NCBI GenBank assembly: GCA_964533935.1
Contig: CAZHOG010000006.1
Span: 1 to 64,000 of the forward strand
DNA length: 64,000 bases
Direction of reading: 5' to 3'
From: RUG14121 sp964533935
GTDB taxonomy: Bacteria; Bacillota_I; Bacilli_A; RF39; UBA660
Shown here piece by piece: positions 7,698 through 15,060 of this stretch; position 1 is the stretch's first letter; every line of letters starts with the position of its first letter. Made by a program: the position numbers and the translations under genes. The notes beneath the pieces were generated by a model. That model was not told the DNA's origin. It ran no database searches and was given only the letters and a program-made list of their open reading frames with translations.

Positions 7698-9455
7698 TTA
7701 TCTTTTAATAACTGCATTTTTTTCATATTCATATTCTAATTGTGCTTTTTCTTCTAATAATTGATAATCAATTTTATCGGCTTTATTTCGTGGAATAAAA
7801 TTGATAAATTCAAAAGAATTTGGTATTTCAAAATTCTTTAATTGAATTTCTTCTCCAGTCATTTCATTGATAATTCTTTCTTTACATTTTTCAGAAATAT
7901 ACTTCAATGTTTGTTCAGACGGTTCCACACCATCTTTTAAAACAATATATGCTTTACCAGTATACAATAAATCATCATTTGGTTTTTTTACAACAACACA
8001 TGATTCAACGCCTTTGATATTATTAATCACTTGTTGAACATGTTCACAATAAACTTTGTTTAAATCAGATCTAATATAAAATCTTGAAGCACGACCTGTT
8101 AAGGTAAAATAGCCATCATTATCTAAAACTCCAATAGTTCCTGTTTTTAAATATTCTTTACCTTTATAATTAAATTTAGCATTTTGAGTCAACTCAGGGT
8201 TATTATAATATTCTTTAAAAATATGTTTTCCTGCTATACAAAGCATTCCCTCTTCACCATATTTTAATTCTTCCATCGTATTAGGATTTACAATTATTGC
8301 ACTCGTACCCACTAACACTTTTCCAACTGTTTCAGGTCTTGATTCAATTCCAACAGCATTAGTACTTGCACCACTAGATTCAGCATTACCAGAACCATTA
8401 CTTATTTCAATCTTTGAAGAACCGTGTTTATCAAAAAATAATTTTGCGTCCTCAACCTGTGATGGCGATAAGAAATCCCCACCTGATATAAATGTTTTTA
8501 AAGAAGATAAATCCATATCATCATTAACATTTCTTTTTACCAATTCCAACATTGCAGGACTACCAAAGATTATATTTGGATGCTTTTCTAAATAATAATT
8601 TATATTATCTTTTGATAATGTTGGTGCTAACACAGCTTCTCTACCACATAATAATGACATTAATGTTGATGTTGCAAAACCATATGGATATGAAAATGGA
8701 ACACATACTAAACACTTTTCACCAACTTTTGTTTTAATATTAGTTGAATTCTTCATATATATACCAGAAGATAATATATTTTCATTTGTTAATACAACTG
8801 ACTTTGGTAAACCGGTTGAACCACTTGTAAATAATATTAAGGAATCTTGTTTACCACTTTGATATGGGTTAATAACTGCTTTATAATAATCAGCTATTAT
8901 TTTCAAATCATTAAATGAAATATAATCACTGTAACCTATATCTCCAGTTTTTATTTCATTAAAAGTTTTAATATTTAAATGCTGTTTTTGTAATGTAATT
9001 ATTTGTCTTGCTTTTGTATCTTTTTTGATTTTTTCATTATATTCTAACGATTTATCATAATTAACAAATAGTGGTGATTCAAATTCATTTAAATAATATT
9101 CAGTTTCTTCTATTGAACAGCCTGGATTTAAAAAAGTTGTAACTGCTCCAATTCTATTTGCTGCTAAATAGACAGCAACAGCTTGAAAAAAATTTGGCAT
9201 TGATGCAGTTATTATATCATTTTGTTTTATTCCTAATTCCTTAAATGATTTTGCTAATATTTTGGATGTTTCCAATAACTCTTGATATGTAACTCTTAAA
9301 TCTAGACAATCTATTGCTATTGCATCTCTATAAAAAGAACTTATCATACCTATGGCATTTACTACACTCATATTTGGTATTATTGGTTTAGTTTGTAAAA
9401 TACTCTTCCCTTCATTATGTTTTTTATCAATACTTGGATATCCTGTATCATTCAT
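7698..9455 (-). CDS. AMP-forming acyl/fatty-acid ligase-like adenylation enzyme with altered A7/A8 motifs
   Basis: ANL-superfamily protein, 585 residues. The phosphate-binding loop LFTSGSTGLPKS (209-219), the NGSGNAES motif (A5, 353-360) and the A10 lysine in RNKADKID (Lys561) are present. However, the A7 Asp that holds the AMP ribose is Thr440 (KTGTIG instead of TGDxG), and the A8 hinge glycine after GRASRFYI is missing. Activity is therefore uncertain. No acyl carrier protein is adjacent. The gene has a strong AGGAGGT site and is co-transcribed with the hybrid kinase, so a link between lipid/acyl state and signalling is possible (inference). Confidence 0.85.
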   Translation of the reverse strand: MNDTGYPSIDKKHNEGKSILQTKPIIPNMSVVNAIGMISSFYRDAIAIDCLDLRVTYQELLETSKILAKSFKELGIKQNDIITASMPNFFQAVAVYLAANRIGAVTTFLNPGCSIEETEYYLNEFESPLFVNYDKSLEYNEKIKKDTKARQIITLQKQHLNIKTFNEIKTGDIGYSDYISFNDLKIIADYYKAVINPYQSGKQDSLILFTSGSTGLPKSVVLTNENILSSGIYMKNSTNIKTKVGEKCLVCVPFSYPYGFATSTLMSLLCGREAVLAPTLSKDNINYYLEKHPNIIFGSPAMLELVKRNVNDDMDLSSLKTFISGGDFLSPSQVEDAKLFFDKHGSSKIEISNGSGNAESSGASTNAVGIESRPETVGKVLVGTSAIIVNPNTMEELKYGEEGMLCIAGKHIFKEYYNNPELTQNAKFNYKGKEYLKTGTIGVLDNDGYFTLTGRASRFYIRSDLNKVYCEHVQQVINNIKGVESCVVVKKPNDDLLYTGKAYIVLKDGVEPSEQTLKYISEKCKERIINEMTGEEIQLKNFEIPNSFEFINFIPRNKADKIDYQLLEEKAQLEYEYEKNAVIKR

Positions 9456-9513
9456 AATATACCTCCTAACAAACCTACTATATTAAGTATATCACAATTA
9501 CCAAAAAATGGAT

Positions 9514-9531
9514 CACTTTATGTAAAAAGTG
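9514..9531. promoter_or_regulatory. Inverted repeat upstream of the acyl ligase-kinase operon
   Basis: CACTTT and AAAGTG arms separated by six bases, about 60 bases before the ligase start and just upstream of a TATACT -10-like hexamer. It may be an operator; no regulator is identified. Confidence 0.3.
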
Positions 9532-9631
9532 TCGATTATTTGTAAATCAATATTTAATTAATAGGATTATTTAATTTATATTGGATTTTTAAAATTATAT
9601 TTTCTTTTTCTTTATATCACTAAAAATCATT

Positions 9632-9652
9632 AAAAAAAGCTATATAATAGCT
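9632..9652 (-). terminator. Terminator of the island transcript (after the Nudix gene)
   Basis: AGCTAT/ATAGCT stem followed by seven T on the minus strand, immediately at the Nudix stop codon. Confidence 0.8.
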
Positions 9653-10161
9653 TATTTTTCAAAATAATAATCCAGTAATTCTATCATTTCTCTTGCAATG
9701 CCATGTTTATCTCCATATTCATTAGCATTCAATTCTAATTCTTTTTTTACATGGTCTAATTTAATATATCTTAATTCAAAATTACCATCTTTTTCATTAT
9801 CAGTATACATAGTTTTATTTAAATCAGGTATTTCATCTGTTTTAATTTCATAATAATATATTTCTATTTTTCTATTTTTTCCTTCTGAAGGCCAATCTTT
9901 ATAATATCCAATTGCTTCTGCAAATGGAACAATTTCTTTTAAATTAAGACTAATACCTGTTTCTTCTAGTATCTCTCTATTTACTGTATTAACAAGTGTT
10001 TCATTTTCTTCTACATGTCCACCTGGAAATTGATAGTTATGATGTGAGTATCCTAATAATATTTCATTTTTTGAATTAATCAATAAAATCTTTACTCTTT
10101 TAACTGTTTCTGTCATTTCTTCATCTTTTAAATTAAATTCATTTGTTATAATTGTTTTCAT
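9652..10161 (-). CDS. Nudix hydrolase
   Basis: Protein of 169 residues with a complete Nudix box: GGHVEENETLVNTVNREILEE then TGI, matching Gx5Ex7REUxEExGU with all metal-binding glutamates. It should hydrolyse a nucleoside diphosphate-linked substrate; which one cannot be told. It is the last gene of the aminotransferase/ATP-grasp transcript and is followed by a clear terminator. The intact box contrasts with the degenerate Nudix protein at 13.2-13.7 kb in the same island. Confidence 0.88.
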   Translation of the reverse strand: MKTIITNEFNLKDEEMTETVKRVKILLINSKNEILLGYSHHNYQFPGGHVEENETLVNTVNREILEETGISLNLKEIVPFAEAIGYYKDWPSEGKNRKIEIYYYEIKTDEIPDLNKTMYTDNEKDGNFELRYIKLDHVKKELELNANEYGDKHGIAREMIELLDYYFEK

Positions 10162-10185
10162 TATTTTTTCTCCTATTCAGCACAT

Positions 10186-10699
10186 TTATTTTTTTAACTT
10201 TAGCATATTATTTATAGAACAGCTTTCTATGAAATTCATTATTTCAAAGCTATCCATCATTTCTTGATTATACATCTTATCAATAGAAAAAATTTCTTGC
10301 ATTTCTTTTAAATCTAAAATATTTTTTGTAAATAATTCAATAATTTTTTCACAAATATATATTGTTTCATGCTGATTCAATTTATCAGTATTTACAACCA
10401 AATAATTTAAGCCATATCTTTTTATTGCTTCAAAAAATTTCTCATATCCATTTTCATAAACTCTTTTTTTTGCCAAATCACTATCATTTCTATCTCTCAA
10501 AAAAATTCTTTTTATTCTTTCCTCAGCAGATGCATATAAAATAATACTCAAATCTGGAATCCCACAGCCATTAATTATTCCATCAAATAATATTTGACTA
10601 TTTTCATCATAAGAAAAATAATAAGTCGATAGCATTCCTCTTTCTTAATTCTATATCAAGTTTATCAATTGATTCTTCAAAATATAATAAATTTTTCAT
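10186..10699 (-). pseudogene. Broken P-loop nucleotide kinase (thymidylate-kinase-like) remnant
   Basis: A 149-residue reading from ATG at 10635 begins MLSTYYFSYDEN, which matches the middle of dTMP-kinase-like proteins (usual DRGxLSTxxYS), and continues with PDLSIILYASAEERIKRI and a LID-like RDRNDSDLAKKR stretch. No P-loop is present. Just upstream, ATG at 10699 directly after the ATP-grasp stop (TAAATG) opens a 30-codon frame MKNLLYFEES that looks like the family's first beta strand. It runs out of frame into the kinase. I infer an internal deletion that removed the P-loop and shifted the frame. The C-terminal piece has no well-spaced ribosome site. Confidence 0.65.
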
Positions 10700-11572
10700 T
10701 TAAATCCTACTTTCAATTTTTTTTGTAAGCAATTTTATTGATTCTTTTTTTATTTTTTCGTCAGTAATATATTTTATTAATAAATCAGGTTCAGCAAGTT
10801 CTACCTCCATAATTAAAGGTTTATTATCCTTTAAAACAATATCAATTCGCATATATAATGAATCACTAAATTCTGGAATTTTCATTACCTTATTCGCTAA
10901 ACATAAGACATTATTTGGAATATTCTCTGCATATTTTGGCTTTTGTTTATTAGAAAAAACACCAGGAAATCTTAGCATATTATGTGTATTTATTCCATCT
11001 ATAAAAATACAAGAATATTCTCCGTTAATAATTTCTTTAATAAATGGTTGAATTATAATTCCATTATCTTTTTCTAACATTATATTTTCAAAATGTTTCT
11101 TAATATTATTTTTAATTATTTTATTAATAAAGTCTTGTTCCTCAGAAATAATAAAAGTGTTATTGCCACTTCCAGAAATAATTGGTTTGATAACAGAATT
11201 ATTTTTAATCTTCTCAATATCTATAAAGTGTTTTTGAAATTCAGATTCAATATGTGGAATACAATATTTATCTAAAATTGAAAATTGAACATCCTTTTTA
11301 ATATTATTTTCAATAATATCAACTGAATTATAAATTTTTATATGATTATTTTTCAAATAACTTAACCATTCTGTAAATTCATAATATTTATCTTGATATC
11401 CCCAAACTGATTTTAATATTAATGCATCATACTCATTATAATTAATGTTTTGATCTTCCCATGAAATAATATTTACATCAATTCCATCACTTTCTAAATG
11501 TAATTTCAAAAGCAAGTCTTCGCTTATTTTATTTTTCCATTTGTCACAAGAAACAATTCCTATTTTACACAT
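10700..11572 (-). CDS. ATP-grasp domain protein, RimK/DcsG-like ligase
   Basis: Protein of 290 residues from ATG at 11572 (MCKIGIVSC), chosen because AGGTGAATGT precedes it and it clears the aminotransferase stop by 8 bases. The N-terminal lobe has ALILKSVWGYQDKYYEFTEWL, resembling the STWDY segment of DcsG-type ATP-grasp enzymes. VIKPIISGSGNNTF is the nucleotide-binding strand and loop, and YMRIDIVLKDNKPLIMEVELAEPDL holds the metal/ATP acidic residues. Such enzymes join carboxylates to amines, for example amino acids. With the aminotransferase upstream, formation of an amino-acid conjugate is plausible but unproven. Confidence 0.82.
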   Translation of the reverse strand: MCKIGIVSCDKWKNKISEDLLLKLHLESDGIDVNIISWEDQNINYNEYDALILKSVWGYQDKYYEFTEWLSYLKNNHIKIYNSVDIIENNIKKDVQFSILDKYCIPHIESEFQKHFIDIEKIKNNSVIKPIISGSGNNTFIISEEQDFINKIIKNNIKKHFENIMLEKDNGIIIQPFIKEIINGEYSCIFIDGINTHNMLRFPGVFSNKQKPKYAENIPNNVLCLANKVMKIPEFSDSLYMRIDIVLKDNKPLIMEVELAEPDLLIKYITDEKIKKESIKLLTKKIESRI

Positions 11573-11580
11573 ACATTCAC

Positions 11581-13104
11581 CTATTTTAATTTTCTTAAAC
11601 ATCTATTCATAGCGCCAAAATAATCAACTAAGTCTTCTCTAGACAACGCTGTTGTTACTCTGCCAACCATTTGCTCTTGATTTGGCCATGATATAGATTG
11701 TCCAAGTATTAATTTCAATTTTTCTTGTTCATACATATATTTTAATAATTCTCTTTCAGAACTTATAATTCTTCCATAATTGCTATGCATATTTTTCAAA
11801 TTTGTAAAATCCAACATAGCAAAAAAACCGGCTTCAGGAATGGTTTTATTTACAAAATCAATATTTGGTATTCCATCAAAAATTTTCTTTAAATTGTCAT
11901 CACCATTTGAATTTTTTCTTATATCATGCTCGATGCTATGTCTTAATGATTCATCTTCTATTTTTTCCAATCCATTTACAAGTGCTTTCAATAAATTCAA
12001 TCTATATTTATATTCGTCAATAATAGGATTAAAATAATTTATATATGTGATTTCTCTTTCTGGAGAACAATTAAATGCGCCAGCCAATGCAACCCCCTGT
12101 AATGTGGGAGAAGAATCCATAGTTTGAAAAATAATATCTCTTATTGCTCGAATAATCACTTCATTTGCTATAATCATTCCAGATCGAATTGAAGCCATTC
12201 CATAACTTTTTGATAAACCAGTAATTGTAATAGTATTAGCAAAATATTTATCATATGATGCCATCGGTTTTGCCAAATCCTGTCTATCATAGGTCAAATC
12301 CCTATAAATAATATCATCAAGAACAAATACTCCTTTTTCTAAACAAACGTCTCCTATTCCTTCAAGTATAGTTTTATTTGATTCGTTCATTACTTTTCCT
12401 AGGGGATTATGAGGATTTTCATTTAAAAATGCTACTACTTTTGGGATATAATCTAATTTTTTTTCATATTCATTCATTAATTCTTCATTAATTTCATCTA
12501 TTTTATTTGATAATTTTTGTGGATTAACAAACCACTCATCTTCTTCAGATAAAGGTAATATTCTTACATTAGCACCACTAATTCTCTCAGGAACAAAAGT
12601 AAATAAACCATAATTAGGCCCTGTCATTAGAATAACATCATGTGGTCTTGCAATAACTTGACTTATCATATTAAATGCATGAGTAGTAGACACAGTAAAT
12701 ATTATATTATCCTCATTTAATTCATTTTTATTATTTATTCCTTCTTGTATCAAATATGGTACTATTTTTTTTCTAGATTTTTCATCACCGGCGGCCATAG
12801 GATAATCAGATAAATTATTTTCATTTATAAGATTAATTATTGCTTCATTACATAATGGAAAAGCACCAGTTTTCATCGGGCTTCCACCTCCAAGTGATTT
12901 AGAGTGCAATTCCTTTATTTTATCATTTTCTAATTCATATAACTCATTACCATATAATTCAAAAGCACTATATATTTTTAAAACATCAGAAGAAAACTCC
13001 TTATTAATTCTATTTTCACCAAGACTTGGTAATCCTTTTATATAATATTCTAATTTTGGGTTTGACTCCAGCACTCTCTTTAACGAACTAGGAATATTTG
13101 ACAT
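11581..13104 (-). CDS. PLP-dependent aminotransferase, class I/II fold
   Basis: Protein of 507 residues from ATG at 13104 (MSNIPSS), preceded by AAAGGGGGAATATATT; an in-frame ATG at 13140 lacks a ribosome site. Fold-type I markers are FLNENPHNPLGKV (228-238), VLDDIIYRDL (261-270, cofactor Asp and Tyr), ITGLSKSYGM with Schiff-base Lys299, and IRSG with Arg307. It is longer than usual aspartate aminotransferases (about 400) because of an N-terminal extension (1-75) and insertions around 200-220 and 350-400. Substrate unknown. First gene of the island's second transcript. Confidence 0.88.
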   Translation of the reverse strand: MSNIPSSLKRVLESNPKLEYYIKGLPSLGENRINKEFSSDVLKIYSAFELYGNELYELENDKIKELHSKSLGGGSPMKTGAFPLCNEAIINLINENNLSDYPMAAGDEKSRKKIVPYLIQEGINNKNELNEDNIIFTVSTTHAFNMISQVIARPHDVILMTGPNYGLFTFVPERISGANVRILPLSEEDEWFVNPQKLSNKIDEINEELMNEYEKKLDYIPKVVAFLNENPHNPLGKVMNESNKTILEGIGDVCLEKGVFVLDDIIYRDLTYDRQDLAKPMASYDKYFANTITITGLSKSYGMASIRSGMIIANEVIIRAIRDIIFQTMDSSPTLQGVALAGAFNCSPEREITYINYFNPIIDEYKYRLNLLKALVNGLEKIEDESLRHSIEHDIRKNSNGDDNLKKIFDGIPNIDFVNKTIPEAGFFAMLDFTNLKNMHSNYGRIISSERELLKYMYEQEKLKLILGQSISWPNQEQMVGRVTTALSREDLVDYFGAMNRCLRKLK

Positions 13105-13141
13105 AATATATTCCCCCTTTAATACTATATTAGTATACAAT

Positions 13142-13173
13142 AAAAAACCGAATATTAACTATTCAGTTTTTCT
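13142..13173. terminator. Terminator between pseudo-Nudix and aminotransferase genes
   Basis: AAAAAC.GAATA / TATTC.GTTTTT stem with A and T runs on both sides, so it may work in either direction. It splits the island into two transcripts; a TATACT hexamer just downstream on the minus strand may be the -10 for the aminotransferase. Confidence 0.7.
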
Positions 13174-13202
13174 ATAATTCATATATTAAAATTAGATAGG
13201 AA

Positions 13203-13709
13203 TTATTTTATTAAAGGAATTATATATTTTTTTATCCTTGAAATTAATACAGAAGCAATTTCGCCATTATCAATCATTTTTGTTATTTCAAAAAAATCAG
13301 CCCATTTTACTGAAGTATAGTACAAAGTATTTAATTTTATAAGTTCCAAACTAAAATCTTTTTCAATAACAATAGTTTTGTATATATAATGATAAGGATC
13401 TCTAAGTTGCATATCGATTTCCTTAATATCACTTAATTGAATATTTAATCCCAATTTATTTTTCAATTCCATAATTGCCGCTTCTTTGTAAAAAATTCCA
13501 CTTGCAACATTAATATTTATGCTACCATATAAGCCTGGATAATGGAATTTATAATTCAATGCTTTTTTTACCAAAAGAACTTGTTTGCTACTATTGATAA
13601 TCCAAATATTTAACGACAAATGATAATAACCATCTTCTATTATTTCTTCTGAATTAATAACCTTATTAATTTTTTTGAATTTTGCATCATATAAATCCCA
13701 TTTTGTCAT
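13203..13709 (-). CDS. Nudix-fold protein with degenerate Nudix box
   Basis: Protein of 168 residues whose opening, MTKWDLYDAKFKKI, then GYYHLSLNIWIINSSKQVLLVKKA, matches the common Firmicutes Nudix hydrolases of the IDI-like branch. The region of the Nudix box reads GSININVASGIFYKEA then AIMELKNKLGL: the REUxEE core is MELKNK, so the metal-binding glutamates are lost apart from one. It is probably not a hydrolase and may be a binding or regulatory protein. It overlaps the LysR gene by 4 bases, implying coupling with that regulator. Confidence 0.75.
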   Translation of the reverse strand: MTKWDLYDAKFKKINKVINSEEIIEDGYYHLSLNIWIINSSKQVLLVKKALNYKFHYPGLYGSININVASGIFYKEAAIMELKNKLGLNIQLSDIKEIDMQLRDPYHYIYKTIVIEKDFSLELIKLNTLYYTSVKWADFFEITKMIDNGEIASVLISRIKKYIIPLIK

Positions 13710-14602
13710 TTTTCTTCCTCCATATATTCATTTTTTATTGTTTCAATAAATTTATCAATATTCTCAATATTTTTATTTGATTTATGGACTAAAACAATTT
13801 CATCATCAAATAATTTTTCTTTAATTTTTATTTGTTTTAAATCACCTGAAACAAGTTCTGATATTATTGCTTCTTTGTTTAAAACGCATAGGCCGATATT
13901 ATTTTTAACTAGATTTTTGCATAATATACTATCATTAACAGATATAACACTTGTGAAAAAAATATCATTTTTAAAGCAGAATTGTTGAAATTTACCATTT
14001 CGTTTATTTGGACACATTGATATTAATTTTGCATCATTTATTTCATCAATACATCTTACATTTGAAAATTGATTATACATTGTTTTACCACATACAAAAA
14101 TATTTTGCAAACTACATAATTTAATTTTTACACTATTATCAAATATCAAATTTGTATAATCTTCATAATCTATTAATATATCAAATTCATCAGTATATTT
14201 TTTGATATCCAATTTTGAATATAATTTAAGATTCAAATGAATATTTGGATATTTATTTATAAATTTCCAAATACTATCTTTAAATATAAAATCAGATAAA
14301 TAATGTCTCACCCCTATTGTTAATTCATCATAAATAAATTCTTCGTTTATAGAAGTGAAATTTTTATTAAGAATTCCAAATGCAGATTTCAAATTTTCAA
14401 ACAAGTAATTTCCCTCTTCAGTTAATTCAAAATTTTTATTGTTTCTTATAATTAAAATTTTATCCAACTGATTTTCTAAATTTTTCACATTGTAACTTAG
14501 TGCGGACTGAGCAATATTCAAATTTTTAGATGCATTAGTAAAGCCACTATAATAAGCAACATAGTAAAAATATTTAAATAAATTTAAATTAAAGTTATTA
14601 AT
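13706..14602 (-). CDS. LysR-family regulator with likely non-ATG (ATT) start
   Basis: The first ATG (14521) begins MNIAQSALSYNVKNLE, in the middle of the helix-turn-helix. The same frame continues upstream as LFKYFYYVAYYSGFTNASKNL, exactly the missing first half of a LysR DNA-binding domain, back to two stops. The only sensible start is ATT at 14602, about 12 bases after AAGGGG in the end of the preceding gene. The effector-binding domain follows (about 90-298). Either ATT is used, as for infC elsewhere, or an ATG was lost. It probably regulates the island. Confidence 0.75.
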   Translation of the reverse strand: MNNFNLNLFKYFYYVAYYSGFTNASKNLNIAQSALSYNVKNLENQLDKILIIRNNKNFELTEEGNYLFENLKSAFGILNKNFTSINEEFIYDELTIGVRHYLSDFIFKDSIWKFINKYPNIHLNLKLYSKLDIKKYTDEFDILIDYEDYTNLIFDNSVKIKLCSLQNIFVCGKTMYNQFSNVRCIDEINDAKLISMCPNKRNGKFQQFCFKNDIFFTSVISVNDSILCKNLVKNNIGLCVLNKEAIISELVSGDLKQIKIKEKLFDDEIVLVHKSNKNIENIDKFIETIKNEYMEEEK

Positions 14603-14608
14603 TTCTTA

Positions 14609-15004
14609 TCATTTCCCCTTTATTTTAAATATAAAATCTTTTTTATCAGTATATACATCTATTTTAAACCCTTTAAGAATCTCAGTCAATTCATTATACT
14701 TTTTATCATTTGGAATATATGCTATCGTAGGTTTTCTCATATAATGAATAAAATGTTTTTGAATTCGCAGCTGTTGATTTTTAATAGAATTTCTTTGATC
14801 ATAATAGTAAATAAATAATTTTTTTGTTTTTTCTGTGTATTCTTTAGAAAACATATTTAAATCATATCCAAATCTAATTGGTATTATTTCTAATTCTTCT
14901 TCAGTTAATAAATCATTCATTACAAACGCTTCATCATCTTCTATTATTAATGCACATACTTTATATTTTCTATTTATTTCTTCATAAATATCATAATCTT
15001 CCAA
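14609..15004 (-). CDS. Hypothetical protein upstream of the LysR gene
   Basis: 131 residues; not recognised. It is charged and soluble-looking, with no signal peptide or membrane segment. An acidic N-terminal third (EDYDIYEEINRKYKV, EDDEAFVMNDLLTEEELEII) is followed by a basic Tyr/Lys/Gln-rich middle (KLFIYYYDQRNSIKNQQLR) and a C-terminal segment PTIAYIPNDKKYNELTEIL. Its stop lies 6 bases before the inferred LysR start and its last codons contain the AAGGGG that would serve LysR, so the two are very likely co-transcribed. Confidence 0.6.
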   Translation of the reverse strand: MEDYDIYEEINRKYKVCALIIEDDEAFVMNDLLTEEELEIIPIRFGYDLNMFSKEYTEKTKKLFIYYYDQRNSIKNQQLRIQKHFIHYMRKPTIAYIPNDKKYNELTEILKGFKIDVYTDKKDFIFKIKGK

Positions 15005-15038
15005 AATAGCACCTTCTATAACAATTATATAATAACAT

Positions 15039-15060
15039 AAAAAAAGCGATAATATCGCTT
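15039..15060 (-). terminator. Terminator of valS
   Basis: GCGATA/TATCGC stem followed by seven T on the minus strand, at the valS stop codon. It separates valS from the accessory island. Confidence 0.85.

Noticed and set aside
11581..13104. Aspartate 4-decarboxylase (also about 530 residues)
   Set aside because: Length is similar but the N-terminal and active-site contexts differ from that family; only the general fold-type I markers agree.
13203..13709. Isopentenyl-diphosphate isomerase
   Set aside because: The fold region is similar, but the catalytic Cys/Glu and metal-binding box of type I IDI are not present.
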